Source: Candidatus Sumerlaeota bacterium (lineage in GTDB: Bacteria; Sumerlaeota; Sumerlaeia; SLMS01; JAHLLQ01). Taken from it: a DNA stretch of 64,000 nucleotides. The stretch lies in contig JASGMJ010000006.1 in NCBI GenBank assembly GCA_030156535.1, positions 1 to 64,000 on the forward strand, given 5' to 3'. The translations under genes were made by a program, and so were the position numbers. Shown here in pieces: positions 1-10,149 of the stretch; position 1 is the stretch's first letter; every line of letters begins with the position of its first letter. The notes beneath the pieces are model-generated. The model saw only the letters and a program-made list of their open reading frames with translations, did not search any database and was not told where the DNA came from.

Positions 1-210
1 TTTCCGGACGAGCTTCGGACTTGGTCCGGAGAAAACAGAGAATCAGGGGCCAAACAGAGAAAGAAAGGCTGGAAGATGGGGAGAATCGATGGTGCGGAGG
101 GGTGCTTTGGAAAGATGTGAAATGGGCGCAAACCCTTTAGAAACAAGGGGAAAAAGAAAACCCGTCACCCCGGAGAATGACCCCAGAGAGACGGGTTTGT
201 CTTTTCTAAA

Positions 211-607
211 TGGTGGAGCCGGGGGGAGTTGAACCCCCGTCCGAAGGCACTTCTGGAAAAGCTCGTTCACGGGTGTAGCCGGTGATGGGCCCCATCGGCA
301 GGGTTTTCAGTCTTTCCCGAATGTCACCCCGTCTCTCCGGAGCGTCTCTTTTTCCGTCTTTCCGGAATGTCATCCGTCTGTCCGGCTGTCAACTCCCCAC
401 TTAACCCAGGTGGAGAACGGGAACGCTATTCTGTTGCCAGGTCAGCGCCCAACCCCGACGAGGTTAGGCTGCGAGAGCCACCTCACCGTTGATGTCAACC
501 ACGTTGGCGACATTTGTTGGTTGGCTGATATTTTAACGAGGCCAACAGCCATCCTCGACCCGAATCACCTTTCCTTCAGTCGACCCCCGTCGAAACCCGG
601 CGGCCCC
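211..607 (-). ncRNA. ssrA: tmRNA (transfer-messenger RNA)
   Basis: Minus strand begins GGGGCCGCCGGGTTTCGACGGGG and ends GGGGGTTCAACTCCCCCCGGCTCCACCA. The acceptor arms GGGGCCG/CGGCTCC pair over 7 bp (one G-U). An internal tag frame ends ...ANVVDINGEVALAA-stop, with the typical ALAA ending. Confidence 0.93.
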
Positions 608-766
608 ACAAAAGGAAAACCTCACGGACATACACGCCCGTGGGAAGAGTAGAAGTAGCAAGTACCCGGCCGATTGCAAGGGTGATTCGCGGCGGATGAC
701 GTTGTTCGTGACTTGTTGCTCGAGCGTGTGCCCCATCCCGCCATGGGCAGGTTCACAATGCCCGTT

Positions 767-2614
767 TCAAATCTTGTATTCCACGAGGGTGGCCTTCCAC
801 ACCAAGAGGCCCAAGTAGTCCGGCAAGTCCTCTGTGCCGTGCTCGGCACCGCGCCGCAGGCGCAGCCGCACCTGGTTGCCACCCACGAAGAGGTTCTTGC
901 GCGGCACGAGCAGGTAGCCCGTCTGGCGGCCAGGCTGGTCGAGCTTGTAACTCCCCAGGTACTCGTTGTTGACGCAGACATCGACGAAGCCGTCGGCGCG
1001 CGGAGTGGCGCATTCGTACTCCACGACGAGCAACCGGTGTGTCAGGTCGCGCACGGGGAGCGAGAAGTAGGCGTTGGGCAGCGTGACGCGGCGCTCTTTG
1101 CTGCCCGTGTTGTCCACCCAGCCATACGCGTCGAAGCCCTGCTGGAGTTCCTTGCTCTCGAAGAGGTTGTCGGTCCCGTCGAGTGCCAGCCACGGGATGC
1201 GCTCGCGCACGTCGAACAGCGGACGCAGCACGAAGAAGCCCACCAGCACGGTGCACGTCACGGCCACCGCAAGAATCCAGCGGCGGCGCATCGCGTGCGG
1301 CAGCGCGGCGGGGCAAACGCGGTCCGGCCCGAACGACGGCGCCGCCATCGCCAGGATGATCAGCGGGGCCACGAACGTATAGAAAAACGGAATGATTGTG
1401 AACCAGAGGAACAGGAACAGCGCCGCGGCCGAAGCCGTCAGCAGCGTCTGGGCATCGCGGATCCGGCGGCACACGGCCACGAAGAAGAACACCTCCAGCA
1501 GCAGTGCCACCCGCATCTTCCAGTCGAACACGTCGAGTTCCTGCAGCAACCCGGTGAAGCCAAAACCGTGCGTCGCCCACCGGTTCGACGACACGTGGTA
1601 GCTGAGCTGGATGTCGTAGCCGCTCAGCACACCACCCAGAAACGCCTTGGGATCGTGGACGAAAAAGGGAAACGCCACGACGAGGCCCGTGAGCACCATT
1701 CCCGCCCACGCGCGCACGACGTCGCTGCGGTTCTCGCGCCAATGCCTGAACGACCACGCCGCGTAGAACGGCACGAGCACCACCATGTACGGGCGCGAGA
1801 GGACGGCGAACGCGAACAGCACACCCGCCAGGAAATGCGACCCCGCCCGCAAGGCCAGACACCACAGCACCAGTGTCAGCCAGAAGCCACCCAGATGCAG
1901 GATCGACAGGAAGCCCCCGAACGTCTCGGTCCACAGCAGGAAGAACGGCACGGCCACGGGTGCCACGCAGGCCAGCGCCGTCGCCCAATGCCGCGACTGC
2001 GCGGCGCCGCCCGCTCCCCGCAGGAACAGCAGCAGCGATGCCGCCGCCAGCGTCCCCATGCACCACGTCCGGATATCAACACTCAGAAAGAACGGAATCG
2101 AGTACGGCAGCCACAACCCCGGCATGAATGTCAGCCACAGCCACCAGTGCCCCACTTCATGTGGGGCATACGGAGTGTGGTGCAGCACCCAGAACTGGCG
2201 CAGCGCGGACTCCACAAGGGGGACCATGTCGGCCTCGGCCACCGAAACGGGGTCGAGCCACACCTTGTCGCCATAGCGCAGCAGCGACGGCGTCAGAACG
2301 GCGAACAGGACAAGCACGGCCGCCGCCCCCACCCATCGGCGCCAGCGATTCGGGCGAGGCGGTGCGGCGGGCTCGGATGCGCTGCCAGCGAGAGGCCACA
2401 GGTTCTGCCAGACGACAACGCCCAACAGGAGGGCGTAGAGCCCCGTCAGCACCGTCCACAGGGGCCAGAGCAGCCCGACACCATCGGTGTAGCGGAGTTT
2501 CTCCTGCTGATTGAGCAGAAACCAAGGAGCGAGCGCCGCGGCGAGGTACAAACCGGCCACCGCTCCCGGCCGCCGGGCGGCCCCGGCCATGCGTCTGACG
2601 ATGTCGAATGTCAT
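767..2614 (-). CDS. multi-pass integral membrane protein, possibly glycosyltransferase-like, with soluble C-terminal domain
   Basis: Long ORF, start taken at MTFDIVRRMAG; repeated hydrophobic helices (LYLAAALAPWFLL, AAAVLVLFAVL, LILAMAAPSF); non-membrane C-terminus. Confidence 0.7.
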   Translation of the reverse strand: MTFDIVRRMAGAARRPGAVAGLYLAAALAPWFLLNQQEKLRYTDGVGLLWPLWTVLTGLYALLLGVVVWQNLWPLAGSASEPAAPPRPNRWRRWVGAAAVLVLFAVLTPSLLRYGDKVWLDPVSVAEADMVPLVESALRQFWVLHHTPYAPHEVGHWWLWLTFMPGLWLPYSIPFFLSVDIRTWCMGTLAAASLLLFLRGAGGAAQSRHWATALACVAPVAVPFFLLWTETFGGFLSILHLGGFWLTLVLWCLALRAGSHFLAGVLFAFAVLSRPYMVVLVPFYAAWSFRHWRENRSDVVRAWAGMVLTGLVVAFPFFVHDPKAFLGGVLSGYDIQLSYHVSSNRWATHGFGFTGLLQELDVFDWKMRVALLLEVFFFVAVCRRIRDAQTLLTASAAALFLFLWFTIIPFFYTFVAPLIILAMAAPSFGPDRVCPAALPHAMRRRWILAVAVTCTVLVGFFVLRPLFDVRERIPWLALDGTDNLFESKELQQGFDAYGWVDNTGSKERRVTLPNAYFSLPVRDLTHRLLVVEYECATPRADGFVDVCVNNEYLGSYKLDQPGRQTGYLLVPRKNLFVGGNQVRLRLRRGAEHGTEDLPDYLGLLVWKATLVEYKI

Positions 2615-2804
2615 GCCGAGCGATGTCCTGGCGGCCAGCGGCAAACCGGCTCGCAAGAGTCGGCTCACGTCACGCCGCCCCCTCCGATGTCGCAACGGGA
2701 AACGGGCCACGCGCCAGCAGACGCGGCGCGGTTCTTTTGCGCCGTTGCACAACTGGCGAGGTTTGTGCATCGTCCCGGTGCACCGGTTTACACGAGGCTT
2801 GTGA

Positions 2805-4277
2805 ATGAGCGTCGAAAAGCTCCAGCCCTCCTCTTTCGTCGAAACTCCGCTGTTCGAAGCGCTCGGGATGGGCTTTTGCGCGGTGGACGACGCCCTCGTG
2901 GTGCGGAAGTGGAACGGCGTGCTGGCCCAGTGGGGAATCGCGCCCGAGGAGTATCTGGGGCGGCGGCTGAAGGGCGTGTTGACGCGGATTTGCCCCGAGC
3001 GCACCGGGGCCGATCGGATCCTCGAGGCCACAGGCAGGGCGCTCGCGGGCGAGACCGTGGTGCTGGGCGGCGGGATCGTTCTGGAGTTTCCCTCGCCGGT
3101 CGCCGAACGCCTGCATCTGGTGGCCGCTCCCGTGGACCTCGGCGGCTTTCCGTATGTCGGCCTGTTCTTTCTCCCCAACGGCGATGCCGAGCAGGTGCGC
3201 GCCCGCTATGAACGCATTCTGGAGTCGGCCACCGACGGCATTATGGTGATCGATCCCGACCGCCGGGTGCGCATCTTCAATCGCGCCTGCGGCGAACTGC
3301 TCGGGCGCAGGCCCGAGGACGTCATCCGGACGAATTGCGTCTGCGGGGAAGTCGTCAACTGCCACATGGAGGACGGCACGTCGCTGGCCGCGCAGCTCTG
3401 TCCCGCCCGCGAATTGTTCAGCGGCAAAGGCGGAAACCAGGTGGAGGAAATGCTCGCCACGAACGCAGCGGGCGAGGAGCGCTGGATCGAAACGCACTAC
3501 AGCGCGATTCGCGACGACAACGGCAACGTGGAGTTCGTCGTGGGGATCATGCGCGACGTGCACGACCGCAAGCTGCTCGAACAGCGTCTGGCCCAGAGCG
3601 AGAAGCTGGCGGCCCTAGGCCAGCTTACTGCCGGCATCGCGCATGAAATCAAGAACCCGCTCGGCGTCATTCTCTCCTCCGTCGAAATCATCCTGGACGA
3701 GCAACGCCCCAAGGACATGCGCCGCGAGGCCGCACACTTCATCAAGGAAGAGGTCCAGCGGCTGGACCACCGCCTCCGCGCCTTCCTGACCTTCGCGCGC
3801 CCCAGCCCCGCGCACCCCGAACCCGTCGTACTCAACAGCGTGATTCGCCGCATTGTGAAGGGCTTCGAGACGACTTGGCCCGCGTTGACATTCGAGCTCG
3901 ACCTCGCCGCCGCCGAAAGCATCGTCCAGCTCGACGCCGATCACTTCGGCCGGATGCTGACCAACCTGCTCCTCAACGCCGTGCAGGCCCTGCCCGGCAG
4001 CGGCACGGTCCGCATCCGCACCCGGACCGACGACGGCGGCGTGCGCGTCGCCGTGGAGGACAACGGCCCCGGCGTTCCCGAGGCACTGCGCCGCCAGATT
4101 CTCGACCCCTTCTTCACGACAAAGGCAGACGGCACGGGCCTGGGCCTGGCCATCGTCTGCCAACTGGCCGCTTCCAATGGAGGAAGCCTGCGGGTCTGCG
4201 CGTCGGATCTCGGCGGGGCGCGCTTCGTCCTCACCTTCCCGCACCAATCCCGGAAACAGAGCGGAGCGGGTGGGTGA
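2805..4277 (+). CDS. PAS-domain sensor histidine kinase
   Basis: PAS-like region (ILESATDGIMVIDPDRRVRIFNRACGELLGR), H-box GIAHEIKNPLG, N-box LLLNAVQAL, G-boxes DNGPGVP and GTGLGLAIV. Confidence 0.92.
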   Translation: MSVEKLQPSSFVETPLFEALGMGFCAVDDALVVRKWNGVLAQWGIAPEEYLGRRLKGVLTRICPERTGADRILEATGRALAGETVVLGGGIVLEFPSPVAERLHLVAAPVDLGGFPYVGLFFLPNGDAEQVRARYERILESATDGIMVIDPDRRVRIFNRACGELLGRRPEDVIRTNCVCGEVVNCHMEDGTSLAAQLCPARELFSGKGGNQVEEMLATNAAGEERWIETHYSAIRDDNGNVEFVVGIMRDVHDRKLLEQRLAQSEKLAALGQLTAGIAHEIKNPLGVILSSVEIILDEQRPKDMRREAAHFIKEEVQRLDHRLRAFLTFARPSPAHPEPVVLNSVIRRIVKGFETTWPALTFELDLAAAESIVQLDADHFGRMLTNLLLNAVQALPGSGTVRIRTRTDDGGVRVAVEDNGPGVPEALRRQILDPFFTTKADGTGLGLAIVCQLAASNGGSLRVCASDLGGARFVLTFPHQSRKQSGAGG

Positions 4278-4469
4278 AGAGCGCCGACTGAAAACAGTGG
4301 CAGTTGCCATTCAGGGAATGGAGTCCCGAAGGGGACGATTGAACGATTCCTGCCAGGGAGCTTCCCTTCGGAAGCAGGCGCGACAAGCCTTTCGAGAGGG
4401 CCTAAAATGCCAACCGGCCACCGAAAGGAATCGGTGGCCGAGGATGGAAATAGGGGGGGAAAGAGGGGC

Positions 4470-4886
4470 TTATTCGAGCTCTTTCAGATGCTCTTTCACA
4501 CGAAAGGTTTCGCTGCTGTCGCCAACACTGCCGATGTAGACTTCCCAGGTCGAACGCGCCTGGGGGGTGTGGCCGGTCTTCTCGTAGCAAATCGCGAGGT
4601 TGTAGATCGCGTCGGTGAGTTCGGGGTCAAGTTCGACCGAGCGTTTGAAGTACAGGATCGCCTCGCTCCAGTTTTCTTCCTGGGCGAACTTGACGCCAAG
4701 GTTGTAGTAGTCAATCGGCTCGGTGATTTCGATCCCCCACTGCTTGAGCGCCAGAGCGCGGTCGGCGGGGTTGAGGGAGTTGATCAGCGTCATGCCGTAA
4801 CGCGTCAGAGCGTTTTGGGGCTCGTTGGCGATCTGGCCGCGATAGCGGTCGAGTTCGCGCTGGTAGAGATCGGCATCTTTGCTCAT
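4470..4886 (-). CDS. TPR-repeat protein
   Basis: MSKDADLYQRELDRYRGQ...; TPR-like helices YYNLGVKFAQEENWSEAILYFKRSVELDPELTDAIYNLAICYEKTG. Alternative start at 4892. Confidence 0.8.
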   Translation of the reverse strand: MSKDADLYQRELDRYRGQIANEPQNALTRYGMTLINSLNPADRALALKQWGIEITEPIDYYNLGVKFAQEENWSEAILYFKRSVELDPELTDAIYNLAICYEKTGHTPQARSTWEVYIGSVGDSSETFRVKEHLKELE

Positions 4887-5090
4887 AAACATCCGCCTGA
4901 AAGAGAGATGCGCGCCCCGGAGAGGGGCGGCGTCGAAGGGCCCAAGTGCGTAGAACCGCGCCCCGGGCGTTGTCCAGCGAAATCGGGGCCGGAAAGACAC
5001 GGAGGGAGCCCCCACCAGGAAGGTATGAAGGCAGAACGCCTTGATCCCGGGGACTTGCAGAACGCCCGGGAGGTCGCCCTGTCCCCTCCC

Positions 5091-6638
5091 CTACTGTGGC
5101 AGCACGGCCCACGCGGGGAGCGTCTCCAGCGAGAAACCGAACACAACCCGCCCCCAGTACACCGTGAGAAGCGTCACCAGCACGACTCCCACGACGTTCA
5201 GCACGATGCCCGTGCGCGCCATGTCGCCCGTCGAAATCCGCTCGGTGCCGAAGATGATCGCGTTCGGTGGCGTCGCCACCGGCAGCATGAAGGCGCACGA
5301 GCACGAAAGCGTCCCGGCAATCATCAGCACCCGGGGGTCCATCCCGATCTGGACGGACAACGCCGCCAGCACGGGGAGGAGAATCTGGGCCGACGCCGTG
5401 TTCGAGGTCATTTCGGTCAGGAAGGTGATGACCAGGCAGACGAGCGCGACGAGCAGCACCGGCGGCAGCCCCCCCGCCACGGCCAGCCGCGCACCCACCC
5501 ACTCGGAGAGCCCGGAGGCGCTGAAGCCCGAGGCGAGCGCGAATCCGCCCCCAAACAGCAGCACAATGCCCCACGGCAGCCGTGAAAAGACGCCGACTTC
5601 CAGAATGCGCCGTGTTCCGGGACGGCGCGACGGAATCAGAAAGAGCAGCACGGCGATCGCAATGGCGACGTTGCCGTCGGTGACGAACTTCGGGTTCTCA
5701 AGAAGGCGCGCCCAGCCCGGGATTTTCGTGACTCCCACGTCGAGATCGGACCGAAACATCCAGAGGCCCGCCAGCAACACGCACGCGGCAAGGACGACCA
5801 TCTCCTCGTAGCCCATCGGCCCAAGGGGCTTGTGGACGGGCGGCGCCTGAATGCCTTCCTTCTTCTCGCCGCGCAAAAAGCTGAAGTGCAGCCAGCCCCA
5901 GAGAAGCACGAGAAAGGCAAGCGCCAGGGGGAGCGCAAAGATGATCCACTGGCCGAAGCTCACGGGGTCGGCCTCGGGGAACGTGGAGCGGAGAATCCCC
6001 GCAAATGCCAGATTCGGCGGCGTGCCGACAAGCGTCGCCATGCCTCCAATCGAGGAACCGTAGGCAATGGCAAGCAGCGTGGCCGTGCCGATGCGGGCAC
6101 CGCGCTTCCAGCCGAGCGTTTGCTCAAGATCAAGGATCACGGCGAGTGCGATGGGCACCATCATCATGGCGGTGGCCGTGTTCGAGATGCCCATGGAAAG
6201 CAGCGCCGTCGCCGCCATGAATCCGGCGACAATACCGCCCGGGCGCGCCCCGAACAGGCGCAGGACGCGCATTGCTATCCGGCGGTGCAGGTCCCAGCGC
6301 TGCATCGCCAGCGCCATCAGAAAACCGCCAATGAAGAGAAATATCACGTTGTTGGCATAGTGACCGCACGCATCCTTGCCGGACTGGATGCCGAGCAGAG
6401 GGAAGAGCACGATGGGGAGCAGGGCGGTGACGGCCAGGGGAACGGCCTCGGTGATCCACCACGCGGCCATCAGGACGGCAATGGCCGCGGTGCGCGTGGC
6501 GGCGGGGTTGCCGGGATCGAGGTCGGTGAAAAGGAGCACGGCCGCAGCCGCAACGACTCCGATGAAGAGCCCAGCCAACCGCAGACGCCCCCCGGGGGGC
6601 AGTCCCTCGGGAACGGAGGGAGAAGTCGGTTCGGTCAT
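5091..6638 (-). CDS. SLC13/DASS family anion:sodium symporter
   Basis: Start MTEPTSPSVPEG; AAWWITEAVPLAVTALLPIVLFPLLGI and NVIFLFIGGFLMALAMQRW are typical of DASS transporters; TEMTSNTASAQILLPVLAAL near the C-terminus. Confidence 0.9.
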   Translation of the reverse strand: MTEPTSPSVPEGLPPGGRLRLAGLFIGVVAAAAVLLFTDLDPGNPAATRTAAIAVLMAAWWITEAVPLAVTALLPIVLFPLLGIQSGKDACGHYANNVIFLFIGGFLMALAMQRWDLHRRIAMRVLRLFGARPGGIVAGFMAATALLSMGISNTATAMMMVPIALAVILDLEQTLGWKRGARIGTATLLAIAYGSSIGGMATLVGTPPNLAFAGILRSTFPEADPVSFGQWIIFALPLALAFLVLLWGWLHFSFLRGEKKEGIQAPPVHKPLGPMGYEEMVVLAACVLLAGLWMFRSDLDVGVTKIPGWARLLENPKFVTDGNVAIAIAVLLFLIPSRRPGTRRILEVGVFSRLPWGIVLLFGGGFALASGFSASGLSEWVGARLAVAGGLPPVLLVALVCLVITFLTEMTSNTASAQILLPVLAALSVQIGMDPRVLMIAGTLSCSCAFMLPVATPPNAIIFGTERISTGDMARTGIVLNVVGVVLVTLLTVYWGRVVFGFSLETLPAWAVLPQ

Positions 6639-6826
6639 CCAATCCTCGGTATGGCGGTCGGTGCGATCTTCTTGGAGCAAAGAGAAGACAGCGCCCAGTG
6701 TCAAGTGGGGCCACACCTGCCGAAAACCGTTGCCGCCTTTGTGTGACTCCGATCACGAGAAACTGAACTCAAATCACGGGAGAGCCGCGCGGGAGTCCCC
6801 CGGCCTCCCGGCGGAGGAAACATCCG

Positions 6827-9280
6827 ATGAGCAAGCGTCTGAGCGGACGGGCCGCACTGGTCCTGGCAGCGGCCCTGGCAGCAACGGCCGGAGCGCACGC
6901 CCAAACACCGGCGCCCCAGGAATTCCGCGGCGCTTGGATTTCCACGGTCTACGGACTCGACTTCCCCGATGCCGCAGGCACCAGCAACATCGCCGCCCAG
7001 CGCGCCAAGCTGGTCGAACTGATCGACCGGACCCAGGCGGCGGGCTGCAATGCCGTCCTCTTCCAGGTGCGCTCGGAATGCGACGCGATGTACATCTCGA
7101 ACTACGAGCCGTGGTCGCGCTGGCTGACCGGTACGCAGGGCGGCGCCCCGGCCCGCCCGTGGGATCCCCTGCAATTCGTCATCGACGAATCGCGCCGCCG
7201 CGGCATGGAAGTCCATGCGTGGTTCAACCCCTACCGCGCGGGCGTGAGCCAGGCGGCTTCCTACCACTCGACACATCCGCTGAACGACACCAGCGCAATC
7301 GTCGAGGCGTTTTCGAGTTCGTCCTCCAACTACTACTGGATCAATCCGGGCCACGCCGACACGCCCACCTACACGCTCAACGTTATCATGGACCTCGTCA
7401 GCCGCTACGACATCGACGGCGTGCACTTTGACGACTACTTCTATCCCTACGGAATCGACGGCAGCCATCCGTTCCCCGACACCACAGAGTACAATGCGTA
7501 CACGGGCGGCGGCGGGGCACTCTCGCTCGCGGACTGGCGCCGCAAGAACATCGACGACTTCCTTGCCATGGTGCGCGGCGTGATCGCCTCCGAACCCGGA
7601 AAGGAGCACGTGCGCTTTGGCATCTCCCCCTTCGGCATCTGGGACAGCGGCACGCCCTCGGGCATCGCGGGACTGAGCGCCTACGACACCCTGTTCGCCG
7701 ACAGCCGCAAGTGGCTCCAGCAGGGCTGGGTGGACTACATGGCGCCGCAGCTCTACTGGGGACGCGCCGCGGACGGCTACTCGTCGGCACAGGATTTCGA
7801 CACGCTGATCAACTGGTGGAGCAACGGCACCCAGAACCCGCTCGGCCGTCACGTTTTCGCCGGCGTCTCGCCGTCGTGGATCACGCCCGCAAGCGAAGGC
7901 TACGACGCGACCGACATCGTTAGCCAGGTCACCTACACGCAATCCTCCGCGGCCGACGGCAACATCTTCTTCCGCACCGAGATGTTCACGGAGAACAGCG
8001 GCGCCGGGCGCGACGGACTCAACGCGCTGCTCCTCGCGGGCCCCTACACCAAGGAGGCAAGCCCGCCGGCTGCCACGTGGCTCGACAACACCCCGCCGGA
8101 CGAGCCTACCGTGGCGTTCGCCAACACGGGCTCGAGTTATACCGCCTACTGGACCCCCACCGGCAGCGAGTACCCACAGTGGTACGTCGTCTACTGGCAG
8201 GAGGGCTCGGTCTGGAATCACGCCGTGGTCCCCGACTGGCAACGCTCCTACACGGGCATTCCCTCGGGCGCGACGGACATTGCCGTGCAGGCCGTCGATC
8301 GGGTGGGCAACCGCAGCACCTCCACCGTCATATCACTCGCCGGGGCATCCAACCCGATTCCCGATCAGTTCACGACGACGGTCTTTGGCAGCTTTGAATC
8401 GACGGAGCTGTTTACCATCACCGCCGGGACGAACACGAACGTCTCGGCGAGTTCCCCCTCCCTCTCCACGGAAGAGGCCAACAACCGCCTCGACCCGCGC
8501 GTGGGAGCTGTGGGCAGCCAGTCCACCAAGACAACATGGACGTTCTCCTCGCCCGGCAACGGGTTCTATCGCCTGACCACGACGCCCGCCGACCCCATGA
8601 TCGACCTCTCGCAGGGCCTCGGCGTTTATGTGAAGCTGCTCTCGGGCACGATCGACGTCAGCGTCGTGATCCGCGAGACCGGCGGCTCCGGCCCCATCGG
8701 CGCCGACGGCGGCATCTCGGGCACGCTTGAACGCACGGCCTACCAGCGCGTCACGGCCTCGCCAAACTGGCAGTACCTGTACTTCGACATCCCCAACGAA
8801 AGCTACACGGCCTACTTCACCGGCGACGGTGTTCTGGACGGCTCGTGGGGCGTGTTCGATGCACTCGGCATTTCCTCCGTGGACGGCAACGCGAACTTCA
8901 CTCTCTACGTGGACGACATCCATCAGGGCGAGCCGCACACGGCGCTCGGCGAGCCTCTCAGCCCGAAGACAGCCAGCGCCACAACCGCCACGGGCAACTT
9001 TGGCGTGGACCTCACCTGGGCCGCCAGCCCCGCCGCCGACCTGAAGGGCTACCGCATCTATCGCAGCATCAGCCCTAACGTTGCCCTGACAACCGGCAAC
9101 CTCGTCGCAGAAACCGGCCCCGTGACCACCTATGCCGACACGGGCCTCACCCCGAACGCCATGTACTACTACGTTGTGACGGCCGTGGATCACTTCGGCT
9201 ACGAATCGGTGGCCTCGCCCGAGACCTCCGCTTCGGCGGCAACGCTGCCCGTGGAGATGGACGCCTTCATGGTACAGTAA
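6827..9280 (+). CDS. secreted glycoside hydrolase family 10-like (GHL10/YngK-type) protein with C-terminal Fn3-like domain
   Basis: Signal peptide; EFRGAWISTVYGLDFP, GCNAVLFQVRSECDAMY, VHAWFNPYRAG, DGVHFDDYFYPY are GHL10 family motifs. C-terminus resembles Fn3 (DLTWAASPAADLKGYRIYRS). Confidence 0.88.
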   Translation: MSKRLSGRAALVLAAALAATAGAHAQTPAPQEFRGAWISTVYGLDFPDAAGTSNIAAQRAKLVELIDRTQAAGCNAVLFQVRSECDAMYISNYEPWSRWLTGTQGGAPARPWDPLQFVIDESRRRGMEVHAWFNPYRAGVSQAASYHSTHPLNDTSAIVEAFSSSSSNYYWINPGHADTPTYTLNVIMDLVSRYDIDGVHFDDYFYPYGIDGSHPFPDTTEYNAYTGGGGALSLADWRRKNIDDFLAMVRGVIASEPGKEHVRFGISPFGIWDSGTPSGIAGLSAYDTLFADSRKWLQQGWVDYMAPQLYWGRAADGYSSAQDFDTLINWWSNGTQNPLGRHVFAGVSPSWITPASEGYDATDIVSQVTYTQSSAADGNIFFRTEMFTENSGAGRDGLNALLLAGPYTKEASPPAATWLDNTPPDEPTVAFANTGSSYTAYWTPTGSEYPQWYVVYWQEGSVWNHAVVPDWQRSYTGIPSGATDIAVQAVDRVGNRSTSTVISLAGASNPIPDQFTTTVFGSFESTELFTITAGTNTNVSASSPSLSTEEANNRLDPRVGAVGSQSTKTTWTFSSPGNGFYRLTTTPADPMIDLSQGLGVYVKLLSGTIDVSVVIRETGGSGPIGADGGISGTLERTAYQRVTASPNWQYLYFDIPNESYTAYFTGDGVLDGSWGVFDALGISSVDGNANFTLYVDDIHQGEPHTALGEPLSPKTASATTATGNFGVDLTWAASPAADLKGYRIYRSISPNVALTTGNLVAETGPVTTYADTGLTPNAMYYYVVTAVDHFGYESVASPETSASAATLPVEMDAFMVQ

Positions 9281-9324
9281 CGGCTTCGCCGTCGCTGAAA
9301 AACATCAGTGTGTAAAGGACCTCT

Positions 9325-9363
9325 CCCCCCCAGGACTGCACCGCGCGCCCGGCAGTCCGGGGG
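9325..9363 (+). terminator. strong hairpin downstream of the GHL10 gene (possible terminator)
   Basis: CCCCCC-A-GGACTGC / GCAGTCC-GGGGGG, 13 bp with one bulge. No strong T-tract follows. Confidence 0.45.
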
Positions 9364-9444
9364 GATTCTCCATTATGGTATTTCCGGAAAAGTTGTAGCC
9401 ATTATCCATGGAAAGCATCTCGCTTCGAGCAAGGATTCGTTTGG

Positions 9445-9559
9445 CCCGCAATGGCCCCAACGGGGCCGAATCCTCGAGCCCGGGGCAAGCGCCGCAGGCG
9501 CGCCGCCCTGGGTCCGGCCACAACCAATGACCGCGCCCTGAAAGCGGCGCGATCCCATG
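9445..9559 (+). repeat. REP-like palindromic repeat, copy 1 (115 bp)
   Basis: Near identical to 9898-10012; contains hairpins GGCCCCAACGGGGCC, GCGCCGCAGGCGC and CGCGCCctgaaagcGGCGCG. Confidence 0.88.
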
Positions 9560-9627
9560 GGTCGATTCAGGAAAGCCGTTGAGTATGGATCGCACCACCT
9601 TCGGGGTGCGGGATGAAACGCTGCGCC

Positions 9628-9669
9628 TACCCAGGGCGGCGCGCCTTGCGGCGCTTGCCCTGGGCTGTG
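9628..9669 (-). repeat. partial inverted copy of the same REP-like core
   Basis: CCCAGGGCGGCGCGCCTTGCGGCGCTTGCCCTGGGCT matches the reverse complement of the core of the 115-bp repeat. Confidence 0.8.
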
Positions 9670-9897
9670 TGATCTCGCCTCTTCGAGGCGTACCACGTTC
9701 CTTCGGCATGACCGCTTCCTCTTCGTTTCAACACCGGGTCTGTGTTAAGATGTGCTCGGCCACAATGCAACTTCTCATAAACGACAAGCACTGAAGCGCT
9801 GGGTTACGTTCAGCCGTCCCCGCTGGGCTCCCTCCCATTCTTGACTGCACGTTTCCAGCGCTGGGGTTCTGTCCTTCCGGAGCTGGCCACGTCACGC

Positions 9898-10012
9898 CCC
9901 GCAATGGCCCCAACGGGGCCGAATCCTCGAGCCCAGGGCAAGCGCCGCAGGCGCGCCGCCCCGGGTCCGGCCGCCACCAATGACCGCGCCCTGAAAGCGG
10001 CGCGATCCCATG
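9898..10012 (+). repeat. REP-like palindromic repeat, copy 2 (115 bp)
   Basis: Differs from copy 1 at only a few positions by eye. Confidence 0.88.
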
Positions 10013-10149
10013 CCCGACTGAATTCGGGGTCACCGTTCGTTCTGATCGCACCACGCACCACGCCCTCGTTTTCCGCCTTCGACTCTTGACCCTCTTGCCC
10101 ACGCGTGCGGCGAATGTCTCTCGTGCCGTCAGGGCACAGGAGTTTCACG

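Noticed and set aside
713-3211. 832-aa plus-strand ORF
   Set aside because: Antisense to the membrane protein and overlapping the kinase start; rich in Arg/Gln/His/Pro low-complexity, no recognisable domain. High-GC mirror ORF.
4415-4440. CGGCCACCGAaaggaaTCGGTGGCCG hairpin as an intrinsic terminator
   Set aside because: Perfect 10-bp stem between convergent genes, but no T-tract on either strand. Possibly terminator-like or REP-like, not called.
4407-5585. 392-aa plus-strand ORF
   Set aside because: Antisense to TPR and DASS transporter genes, with no domain recognised.
9445-10012. Possible CRISPR array
   Set aside because: Only two full 115-bp copies about 450 bp apart plus an inverted fragment; no regular spacing or cas genes. 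Better explained as REP/BIME.
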